Origin: an uncultured Acidovorax sp.
GTDB lineage: Bacteria; Pseudomonadota; Gammaproteobacteria; Burkholderiales; Burkholderiaceae_C
Direction: 5' to 3'
DNA length: 61,704 nucleotides
NCBI GenBank assembly: GCA_913774625.1
Contig: CAJYHL010000073.1
Span: 1 to 61,704, forward strand
A model generated the notes under the pieces. The model worked only from the letters and a program-made list of their open reading frames with translations. It did not search any database and was not told the DNA's origin. A program made the translations under genes and the position numbers. Every line of letters begins with the position of its first letter. Position 1 is the stretch's first letter. Shown here one piece after another: positions 32,148-40,309 of the stretch.

Positions 32148-33221
32148 TCAGACCGTGGCGACGGGCGTCACGGGCGAGCCCACGGCGCCGGGCAGGTTCA
32201 GCGGCGGCGCCGTCAGCAGGAAGCGGTAGCGGCCGTGCTCGCGCAGCCAGCGCGCCAGCGGCGTGAGATGCCAGAGCTCGCCCAGATGGACGCCCAGCTT
32301 GAACAGGCAGTGCTCGTGCAGCGGCAGCGCCGCGCAGCAGGCCGGGCCCGGACGGGCGGGCAAGCCTTCGACGGCGTAGTTGTCGGCGGCGATGGCGGCG
32401 ACCTGGCTGTCGGTGATCCACTGCAGCAGCTTCCCGTCGCGGCCGTCGAGCACCGCGCAGGCGCCCTGCAGCACGGCCGGGTCGGGGTGGCGGCGCATGC
32501 CCAGCACCACGTCGGCGAAGCCGGTGTGCAGGCAGACGATGTCGCCCGGCTCCACCGCCACGCCGTCGGCGTCCAGCACGCGCATCAGCGTGTCGTAGCC
32601 GACCAGCGTGCGCGCGTCGCCCAGGTGGGCGCGCAGGTCGATCATCACGCCCCGGCCCTGAACGCCCGTGCGGGCCATGTTCTCTATGCCCAGCGCATGC
32701 GCGGCCGAGGTGCTGGCGGCGGCGCCTGCGGTGGCGGGCACGCCGGTGTCGTCCAGGTGCTGCGGGCCCACGATGTGGCGGCCGGCCGCATAGCCGTTGT
32801 AGTAGAGCGCCTCGGGCAGGCCGTCGCCATTGGCGTCGAACATGGAGCCGGCATGCGCCAGGCTGTCCCATTGCGTGGAGTACTGCAGGTACAGGATGGC
32901 CAGGTCGTCGGACATCACGTCGGTGCGGCCCGGCTCCAGCTCGGCCAGCAGACAGTTGAAGTTGACCAGCCCACGGCGCACCGACGGGCGCAGCACCGGC
33001 GGGTGGCGGGCCGGGTTGAGCGCGCTGCCGCCGGGGTAGTCCAGCGGCAGGCTGAGCGCGAAGGCCAGGCCCTCGCGCACCTCGGCCACGCCCTGGAGCC
33101 GCTTCTCGGGCGTCAGCAGGTTCAGCCGCCCCAGCTGGTCGTCGGGCCCGAAGTCGCCCCAGGTGGAGCCGGGCGGGCGCTGCTTCCAGCGGGGGTTGTC
33201 GGCGGGCGGGGACAGGTCCAT
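32148..33221 (-). CDS. cyclase-family (kynurenine formamidase/isatin hydrolase-like) hydrolase
   Basis: A 357-residue member of the metal-dependent cyclase superfamily. The segment STQWDSLAHAGSMFDANGDGL stands at the place of the family metal site H-X-G-T-H-X-D. The first His is present, but the second metal His is replaced by Met, as in the longer subfamily. Later motifs are GVMIDLRAHLG, VEPGDIVCLHTGF, AADNYAVE and PLHEHCLFKLGVHLGELWHL, which offers further histidines. The family opens amide or lactone-like rings, so it may hydrolyse a cyclic intermediate. Its start is ten bases after pcaD, indicating co-translation. Substrate unknown. Confidence 0.85.
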   Translation of the reverse strand: MDLSPPADNPRWKQRPPGSTWGDFGPDDQLGRLNLLTPEKRLQGVAEVREGLAFALSLPLDYPGGSALNPARHPPVLRPSVRRGLVNFNCLLAELEPGRTDVMSDDLAILYLQYSTQWDSLAHAGSMFDANGDGLPEALYYNGYAAGRHIVGPQHLDDTGVPATAGAAASTSAAHALGIENMARTGVQGRGVMIDLRAHLGDARTLVGYDTLMRVLDADGVAVEPGDIVCLHTGFADVVLGMRRHPDPAVLQGACAVLDGRDGKLLQWITDSQVAAIAADNYAVEGLPARPGPACCAALPLHEHCLFKLGVHLGELWHLTPLARWLREHGRYRFLLTAPPLNLPGAVGSPVTPVATV

Positions 33222-33231
33222 GGCACCGGCC

Positions 33232-34032
33232 TCAAGCGGCCTGCAGGAAGGCAGCCAGCGCGGCGTCGAAGGCCTGCGCCGCTTCCAGGTTCGACAGGTG
33301 CGAGGCCGGCAGTTCCACCCGCTGCGAGCCGGCGATGGCGGCCTGCATGGCCTCGGCATCGGCCACGGTGGTGACCGGATCGGCGGCACCGGCGATGAGC
33401 AGCGTGGGCACCGCGATGCCGCCGATCGCGCCGCGCAGGTCGGCCTGCCCCAGCGCTTCGCAGCAGGCGGCGTAGCCCTCGGGCGGGGTGCCGGCAAGCC
33501 AGCCCTGGGCGCGGCGCACCACGTCCGGACAGGCGGCGGCGAAGGCCTCGGTGAACCAGCGTCCGGGCGCGGAGGCCGCGAGTTCGGCCATGCCGGCGGT
33601 GCCCTGGGCGCGCACCAGCGCGGCCCGGGCCGCCCAGCCTTCGGCCGTGCCGATCCTGGCGGCGCTGTTGGCCACCACGATGCGGTCGAAGCGCTGCGGC
33701 GCATGCACGCCCAGCCAGAGGCCGGTCAGTCCACCCATGGAGATGCCGCAGAAGCTGGCCTTTCCGATGCCCAGCGCATCGAGCAGCGCCAGCACGTCGC
33801 CGCCCAACTGGTCGAAGCTGTAGGGCCCGGGCGACACCACGCTGGCGCCGTGGCCGCGTGTGTCGTAGCGCAGCACGCGGTGGCTGCGGGCGAAGCGCTC
33901 GGCCTGCGCGTCCCACATCTCCAGCGTGGTGCCCAGAGAGTTGGACAGCACCAGCACGGGCGCGCCTTCCGGGCCGTCCAGGCGCACGCGGAAGCTGCCC
34001 GCTGCGGTCTTCACGATGTCGTTCATGGTCAT
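33232..34032 (-). CDS. pcaD: 3-oxoadipate enol-lactonase
   Basis: A 266-residue alpha/beta hydrolase that opens 3-oxoadipate enol-lactone to 3-oxoadipate. Visible are the oxyanion-side LSNSLGTTLEMWDAQ, YDTRGHGAS after strand 4, and the nucleophile elbow GISMGG (Ser98). The acid is in AGAADPVT and the catalytic His in PASHLSNLE. The pattern SLGTTLEMWD is characteristic of PcaD/CatD rather than general esterases. It lies 11 bases after pcaF and ten before the cyclase-family gene. Confidence 0.9.
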   Translation of the reverse strand: MTMNDIVKTAAGSFRVRLDGPEGAPVLVLSNSLGTTLEMWDAQAERFARSHRVLRYDTRGHGASVVSPGPYSFDQLGGDVLALLDALGIGKASFCGISMGGLTGLWLGVHAPQRFDRIVVANSAARIGTAEGWAARAALVRAQGTAGMAELAASAPGRWFTEAFAAACPDVVRRAQGWLAGTPPEGYAACCEALGQADLRGAIGGIAVPTLLIAGAADPVTTVADAEAMQAAIAGSQRVELPASHLSNLEAAQAFDAALAAFLQAA

Positions 34033-34043
34033 GCCGCTCCCGC

Positions 34044-35258
<1,215 letters not shown>

Positions 35259-35292
35259 GTCTTGTCTCCTGGGAAAGTGGGGCGCGGGCGTT

Positions 35293-35940
35293 TCAGGCAG
35301 CGCGGATGGGCAGGCCGACGAGGCGTTCGAGCTCGGCATGCTCCAGACCGGGCACCGCGTCGATCAGCTCCAGCCCGGACGGCGTGCAGGCCAGCGTGGC
35401 GAGGTCGGTGTAGATGCGCTTGACGCAGGCGATGCCCGTGAGCGGATAGCTGCACTGCGCCACCACCTTGGACTGGCCCTGCCGGGTCAGCAGATCCATC
35501 ATCACCCAGGTCTGCTTCGCGCCGATGGCGAGGTCCATGGCGCCGCCCACGGCCGGAATGGCGCCGGGCTCGCCGGTGCTCCAGTTGGCCAGATCGCCCG
35601 TGGCGCTGACCTGGAAGGCGCCCAGCACGCAGATGTCCAGGTGTCCGCCGCGCATCATGGCGAAGCTGTCGGCATGGTGGAAATAGGCGCCGCCCGGCAG
35701 CAGCGTGACGGGCTGCTTGCCGGCGTTGATCAGGTCGTAGTCTTCCTGCCCCTCGGCCGGCGCCGGGCCCATGCCCAGGATGCCGTTCTCGCTCTGCAGG
35801 ATCACTTCGCGGTCGGCCGGGATGTGGTTGGCCACCAGGGTGGGCTGGCCTATGCCCAGGTTCACGTAGGCACCTTCGTGGATGTCCTGCGCCACGCACC
35901 GGGCGACTTCGTCTTTGCTTCTTCTTTGATAGCTGCTCAC
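35293..35940 (-). CDS. pcaJ: 3-oxoadipate CoA-transferase subunit B
   Basis: A 215-residue beta subunit that carries the catalytic glutamate in LQSENGILGMGP, which forms a glutamyl-CoA thioester. YVNLGIGQPTLVANHIP, GGHLDICVLGAFQVSATGDL and GGAMDLAIGAK match the family. The start is GTG 35940 with AAGGA six bases before it; an overlapping ATG is out of frame. With PcaI it moves CoA from succinyl-CoA to 3-oxoadipate. Confidence 0.94.
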   Translation of the reverse strand: MSSYQRRSKDEVARCVAQDIHEGAYVNLGIGQPTLVANHIPADREVILQSENGILGMGPAPAEGQEDYDLINAGKQPVTLLPGGAYFHHADSFAMMRGGHLDICVLGAFQVSATGDLANWSTGEPGAIPAVGGAMDLAIGAKQTWVMMDLLTRQGQSKVVAQCSYPLTGIACVKRIYTDLATLACTPSGLELIDAVPGLEHAELERLVGLPIRAA

Positions 35941-35992
35941 ATGGATTCCTTCTGCGCTGGTGGCCGGTTCGGCTGCTGTTCCTCGGCCGGAT

Positions 35993-36694
35993 TCAGGCGG
36001 ACTTCTTGAAGCCCGCGCCCTGGGTGGCAGTGCGCGCTATGCGCACGATGCGGCTCACGAAGATGCCGGGAGTGACGATGGCCTCGGGGTCCAGGGCGCC
36101 CAGCTCGTCGATCTCGTGCACCGTGGCGATGGTCTGCCGGGCGGCCGTCGCCATCACCGGGCCGAAGTTGCGCGCCGACATGCGGTAGGTCAGGTTGCCC
36201 CAGCGGTCGCCGCGCTCGGCCTTGATGAGGGCCACGTCGCCGTGGATGGGATATTCCAGAACGTAGTGCCGGCCGTTGATCTCGCGCGTCTCCTTGCCCT
36301 TCGCCAGTTCCGTGCCGTAGCCGGTCGGGCAGAAGAAGGCGCCGATGCCGGCACCGGCCGCGCGCAGGCGCTCGGCCAGATTGCCCTGGGGCACCAGCTC
36401 CAGCTCCAGCTGGCCGGAGCGGTAGAGGCCGTCGAACACCTGGCTGTCCACCTGGCGCGGGAAGCTGCAGATGATCTTGCGCACGCGGCCCGTCTTGAGC
36501 AGCGCAGCCAGGCCCGTCTCGCCGTTGCCGGCGTTGTTGTTGACCACGGTGAGGTCGCGCGCGCCCTGCTCGATCAGGCCGTCGATCAGCTCGCCCGGAA
36601 TGCCGGCGGTGCCGAAGCCGCCGATCAGCACCGTGGCGCCGTCCTGGATGCCCGAAAGAGCCTGGGCCACGGAGTCCGCAATCTTGTTGATCAT
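35993..36694 (-). CDS. pcaI: 3-oxoadipate CoA-transferase subunit A
   Basis: A 233-residue alpha subunit of the CoA-transferase. The glycine-rich CoA-binding start ATVLIGGFGTAGIPGELIDGL and NNNAGNGETGLAALL are diagnostic, as is the later FFCPTGYGTELAKGKE. It is the first gene of the long minus-strand cluster and faces the IclR-type regulator across a 124-base gap containing two operator-like sites. ATG 36694 is chosen; upstream in-frame codons run into that operator region. Confidence 0.94.
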   Translation of the reverse strand: MINKIADSVAQALSGIQDGATVLIGGFGTAGIPGELIDGLIEQGARDLTVVNNNAGNGETGLAALLKTGRVRKIICSFPRQVDSQVFDGLYRSGQLELELVPQGNLAERLRAAGAGIGAFFCPTGYGTELAKGKETREINGRHYVLEYPIHGDVALIKAERGDRWGNLTYRMSARNFGPVMATAARQTIATVHEIDELGALDPEAIVTPGIFVSRIVRIARTATQGAGFKKSA

Positions 36695-36767
36695 GTCGTG
36701 TAGGAAGGTGGAATACGGAGAAAGGGACGGGAGAGCCTGCCCAGTTGCCTCGCAGGCCCGGATATTT

Positions 36768-36801
36768 GTTCGTCTATCGAACACTTGTTCGTATAATGAA
36801 T
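36768..36801. promoter_or_regulatory. two IclR/PcaR-type operator sites in the divergent promoter region
   Basis: GTTCGTCTATCGAAC (36768-36782) is a perfect palindrome with 5-bp arms and 5-bp spacer. A second, partial site GTTCGTATAATGAAT follows at 36787-36801, its centre 19 bases from the first. The second site contains TATAAT (36792-36797), a likely -10 box for the regulator gene. PcaR-type sites have the same GTTCG half-site form. The layout suggests the regulator controls both itself and the pca genes. Confidence 0.68.
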
Positions 36802-36818
36802 TCTAGGAGCGATCGCGT

Positions 36819-37622
36819 ATGAATGACACCCCCTCTTCGATTAGTGATAACCCTAGGCCGGGCGACAGCTATGTGCAGTCGTTCGCCCGCGGACTGGAAG
36901 TCATCCGCTCTTTCAGCGCCGCCGCGCCACAGCAGACGCTGAGCGAGGTGGCCGCCGCCACCGGCCTCACGCGCGCCGGGGCGCGGCGTATCCTGCTGAC
37001 GCTGCAGACGCTGGGCTACGTGGAGAGCGATGGGCGCCTGTTCAGCCTCACGCCGCGCATCCTCGATCTGGGGTTCGCCTATCTCTCGTCCATGCCGATC
37101 TGGGACCTGGCCGAGCCCACCATGGAAGCGCTGGTGGACCAGGTGCACGAATCGTGTTCGGCCGCCGTGCTGGACGGCCGCGACGTGGTCTATGTGCTGC
37201 GCGTGCACACCCACAAGATCATGAGCACCAACCTGGGCGTGGGCTCGCGCCTGCCGGCGTTTTGGACCTCGATGGGCCGCATGCTGCTGGCCGGCCAGAC
37301 CGACGACCAGGTGATGGCGCTATTGGACGGCCTGCCGCGCCGCGCCCTCACGCCCCACACGCGCACCAGCGACGCGGACCTGCTGGCCGCCGTGCGCCAG
37401 GCGCGCGCCCAGGGCTGGTGCCTGATCAACCAGGAACTGGAAGAAGGCCTGATCTCCATCGCCGCGCCGCTGCGCAACCGCGCCGGGCAGACGGTGGCGG
37501 CACTCAACATCAGCGGGCAGGCCAACCGCACCAGCGCGGAAATGATGCAGACCCGGCTGCTGCCCCCCCTGCTGGCCGCCGCTGAGACCATTTCGCGCCT
37601 GCTGGGCACCCGTCGCCGATAA
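36819..37622 (+). CDS. IclR-family regulator of the beta-ketoadipate pathway (PcaR-like)
   Basis: A 267-residue regulator of the PcaR/PobR/CatR branch of the IclR family. The winged HTH (about residues 25-85) includes QSFARGLEVIRSFSAAAPQQ, TLSEVAAATGLTRAGARRILLTL and YVESDGRLFSLTPRILDLGFAYL. The effector domain carries VLDGRDVVYVLRVH, GSRLPAFWTSMGRMLLAG and EEGLISIAAPLRNRAGQTVAALNIS. In this branch the inducer is usually 3-oxoadipate or an aromatic acid. It is divergent from pcaI, with the operator sites between. AGGAGC lies nine bases before the ATG. Confidence 0.9.
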   Translation: MNDTPSSISDNPRPGDSYVQSFARGLEVIRSFSAAAPQQTLSEVAAATGLTRAGARRILLTLQTLGYVESDGRLFSLTPRILDLGFAYLSSMPIWDLAEPTMEALVDQVHESCSAAVLDGRDVVYVLRVHTHKIMSTNLGVGSRLPAFWTSMGRMLLAGQTDDQVMALLDGLPRRALTPHTRTSDADLLAAVRQARAQGWCLINQELEEGLISIAAPLRNRAGQTVAALNISGQANRTSAEMMQTRLLPPLLAAAETISRLLGTRRR

Positions 37623-37796
37623 ATTCCCACAGACGGAAAGTTTCAATTTTCCACACCCAAATAACCACGAAAGTGGTGCATGGATCGCACACGTTCAGGG
37701 GATTTAACAAAGGAAACAAGCAGGCCGGCGAACAAATGCTCACAATCGCGCCATAACGCCCATTCATCCAGAACATCCAAGCCACCGCCCAGACTC

Positions 37797-39647
37797 ATGA
37801 AAAACCTCAAACTCGGCGCACGCCTCGGACTGGGCTTCGCCCTCGTCCTTCTTCTCATGGCGCTGGTCACGGCGCTGAACATCGTTCGCCTGAGCCAGCA
37901 GGACCAGGTCTCGCAGACCCTGGCCACCGAGCTCTACCCCAAGGCGAGCGCGAGCCAGCAGCTGTCCTACGCGACGCTGGACATCGCCCGCGTGGTGCGC
38001 AACCTGATCATCCTGAGCGATGCAGCGCAGATGGCGACCAACAAGGCCGTCATGGACAAGTCCATCGCGCAGACCGCCGACAACATCGCGACCCTCGAAC
38101 GCCTGGCCGAGACTCCGGAAGAGCGCGCGCTGATCCAGGAGATCAAGACCAACAGCGAGGCCTATCTGGCCTTCAGCAGGGACGTGGCAGCGCTCGGCCT
38201 GCAGAACAAGAACCTCGAAGGCCAGCAGCTGCTGTTCAGCCCCCGCTACGCCACCCAGGGCGCCTACCTGGCCAGCCTGAAGAAGATGGTGGATCTGCAG
38301 GAAAAGAACATGAAGGAAGGCGGCGCCGCCGCCCACGAGGCCTACCTGCAGGCACGCGCCATGGTGCTGGTCGCCTCCGTCATCGCCGCGCTGGTGGCCG
38401 TGGGCTGCGCCGTCGTCATCACCCGTTCCATCACCGCGCCTATCCAGGACGCGGTCGATGCCGCCGACCGCGTGGCGGACGGCAACCTGAGCCAGCCCAT
38501 CCACACCGACGCCCGCGACGAAACCGGCGACCTGCTGCGCGCCCTGCAGCGCATGCAGGAGAACCTGGTGCGCACCGTGAGCACCGTGCGCGGCAACGCC
38601 GAAAGCGTGGCCACCGCCAGCGCCGAGATCGCCCAGGGCAATGAAGACCTGAGCCGCCGCACCGAGCAGCAGGCATCGGCCCTCGAAGAGACCGCCGCTT
38701 CCATGGAGCAGCTGGGCGGCACCGTGCGCCAGAACGCCGACAACGCCCGCCAGGCCAGCCAGCTGGCCCAGGAAGCCAGCGACGTGGCGGTCAAGGGCGG
38801 CGACGTGGTGAACCAGGTGGTGGACACCATGAAGGGCATCAACGAAAGCTCGCGCAAGATCAGCGACATCATCTCGGTGATCGACGGCATCGCCTTCCAG
38901 ACCAACATCCTGGCGCTGAACGCGGCCGTGGAAGCGGCCCGCGCGGGCGAGCAGGGCCGGGGCTTCGCCGTGGTGGCCAGCGAGGTGCGCAGCCTGGCCG
39001 GCCGCTCGGCCGATGCCGCCAAGGAGATCAAGCAGCTCATCAGCACCAGCGTCGAACGCGTCGATCAGGGCACGGCCCTGGTGGACCAGGCCGGCCACAC
39101 CATGGAAGAAGTGGTGTCCTCGATCCGCCGGGTGACCGCCATCGTGGGCGAGATCAGCGCCGCCAGCCGCGAGCAGAGCGAAGGCGTGGCGCAGGTCGGC
39201 GAGGCCGTGACGCAGATGGACCAGGCCACCCAGCAGAACGCCGCTCTGGTGGAAGAAAGCGCCGCCGCCGCGTCCGGCCTGCGCGTGCAGGCCGACCAGC
39301 TGGTGCAGGCCGTGGCCGTGTTCCAGCTGGCGCAAGGCGCCGCCGGCATCCACTACACCGCCCATGCGCCGGCAGCCCCGGCTGCCGCGACCGCTGCTGC
39401 CGTGCCTCACAAGGCCGCCAAGCCGCTGGCCGCAGCGCCCGCGAAGTCCGCCAAGCGCGCTGCAGCGCGCCTGACGGCTACCGCCGGCAAGGCCTCCGCC
39501 CCTGCAGCCCCAGCCACCGCGCCCGCAGCGCCATCGCCGGCCCCGGCCGCGCCGGCGCAGCCCCGCCCCGCCCTGGCGCCGGCCGCCGCCAAGCCTGCGG
39601 CCTCCGCGCCCAAGAAGCACTCCGAGGACGACTGGGAAACCTTCTGA
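37797..39647 (+). CDS. methyl-accepting chemotaxis protein with CheR-binding tail
   Basis: A 616-residue transmembrane chemoreceptor. TM1 is at about 11-33, a four-helix-bundle-type sensor at 34-185, TM2 at about 188-210 and HAMP at about 212-265. The signalling domain has the same tip sequence as the receptor at 372. About 80 Ala/Pro-rich residues follow, then the end DDWETF. The last five residues DWETF fit the xWxxF pentapeptide (NWETF in Tar/Tsr) that tethers CheR and CheB, so this receptor can recruit the methylation enzymes through a flexible arm. It lies after the pca regulator, which raises the idea that it senses pathway substrates; this is unproven. Confidence 0.94.
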   Translation: MKNLKLGARLGLGFALVLLLMALVTALNIVRLSQQDQVSQTLATELYPKASASQQLSYATLDIARVVRNLIILSDAAQMATNKAVMDKSIAQTADNIATLERLAETPEERALIQEIKTNSEAYLAFSRDVAALGLQNKNLEGQQLLFSPRYATQGAYLASLKKMVDLQEKNMKEGGAAAHEAYLQARAMVLVASVIAALVAVGCAVVITRSITAPIQDAVDAADRVADGNLSQPIHTDARDETGDLLRALQRMQENLVRTVSTVRGNAESVATASAEIAQGNEDLSRRTEQQASALEETAASMEQLGGTVRQNADNARQASQLAQEASDVAVKGGDVVNQVVDTMKGINESSRKISDIISVIDGIAFQTNILALNAAVEAARAGEQGRGFAVVASEVRSLAGRSADAAKEIKQLISTSVERVDQGTALVDQAGHTMEEVVSSIRRVTAIVGEISAASREQSEGVAQVGEAVTQMDQATQQNAALVEESAAAASGLRVQADQLVQAVAVFQLAQGAAGIHYTAHAPAAPAAATAAAVPHKAAKPLAAAPAKSAKRAAARLTATAGKASAPAAPATAPAAPSPAPAAPAQPRPALAPAAAKPAASAPKKHSEDDWETF

Positions 39648-39663
39648 TCGCGGCGGCGCCTGT

Positions 39664-39691
39664 GCCCGTGCCGGCAGCCGCCGGCACGGGC
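39664..39691 (+). terminator. strong hairpin after the chemoreceptor gene
   Basis: GCCCGTGCCGGC-AGCC-GCCGGCACGGGC is a perfect 12-bp stem with a four-base loop, 17 bases after the chemoreceptor stop. No T-run follows, so it may terminate weakly, protect the mRNA 3' end, or act with Rho. Confidence 0.5.
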
Positions 39692-39717
39692 GCCGGGCGC
39701 GTGCTACGCTGCCCGCC

Positions 39718-40152
39718 ATGTTCAATCCCTCCCAAGCCGACGTACGCCGCTTCTTCTGCAGCGTGTACGCCAAGGGCCAGGCCGGCCAGCCCATGGAAGC
39801 GATCGAGACCCTCGCCAGCCTCTGGATCGCCGAGCACCCCGAATACCATGCCGAACTGGCCGACGTCGATGCCGCCCTGGCACGCAACTACGACGAGACG
39901 CCGGACCGCACCAACCCCTTCCTGCACCTGTCCATGCACCTGTCGATCAGCGAGCAGTGCAGCATCGACCAGCCCCGGGGCATCCGCCAGGCGGTCGAGC
40001 TGCTCGCCGCCCGGCTGGACTCGCTGCAGGACGCCCATCATGCCGCCATGGAATGCCTGGGCCAGATGCTGTGGGAGAGCCAGCGCTCCGGCCGCCCTCC
40101 CGACGGCCATGCCTACGTCGCCTGCGTGCAACGGCGTGCCACGCGCGACTGA
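39718..40152 (+). CDS. DUF1841 family protein
   Basis: A 144-residue soluble protein matching the DUF1841 pattern: MFNPSQADVRRFFCSVYAK at the start, then EHPEYHAELADVDAAL, NPFLHLSMHLSISEQCSIDQPRGI and the C-terminal HAAMECLGQMLWESQRSG. The histidine-rich central LHLSMHL could bind metal, but no activity is known to me for this family. It stands alone between two hairpin/palindrome elements. Confidence 0.88.
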   Translation: MFNPSQADVRRFFCSVYAKGQAGQPMEAIETLASLWIAEHPEYHAELADVDAALARNYDETPDRTNPFLHLSMHLSISEQCSIDQPRGIRQAVELLAARLDSLQDAHHAAMECLGQMLWESQRSGRPPDGHAYVACVQRRATRD

Positions 40153-40158
40153 GATCGC

Positions 40159-40174
40159 CGGGTCAGGTGACCCG
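40159..40174. promoter_or_regulatory. 16-bp palindrome in the promoter region of the GGDEF-EAL gene
   Basis: CGGGTCA-GG-TGACCCG has perfect 7-bp arms and lies just upstream of a possible -35 (TTGACG, 40178-40183) with a poor -10 (CATAGC) 17 bases on. The form suits a dimeric regulator of the c-di-GMP gene that starts at 40310. The regulator is unknown. Confidence 0.4.
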
Positions 40175-40309
40175 AAATTGACGCGATTCGCTCATCATTC
40201 CATAGCAAAATAGCGTCATTGCGAAAGCGCTGTCGGCCCTGCCCATGACCCATCAGGACACCTCATCCACCGCCTTGGCACGGCATGGCCTTGCCGCCGT
40301 GAAGTCCTG

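Noticed and set aside
37636-37664. A sigma-28-like promoter (GAAAGTTT) before the second chemoreceptor.
   Set aside because: The -35-like half is good, but no spacing of 11-13 bases gives a convincing GCCGATAA half; the best match is five of eight.
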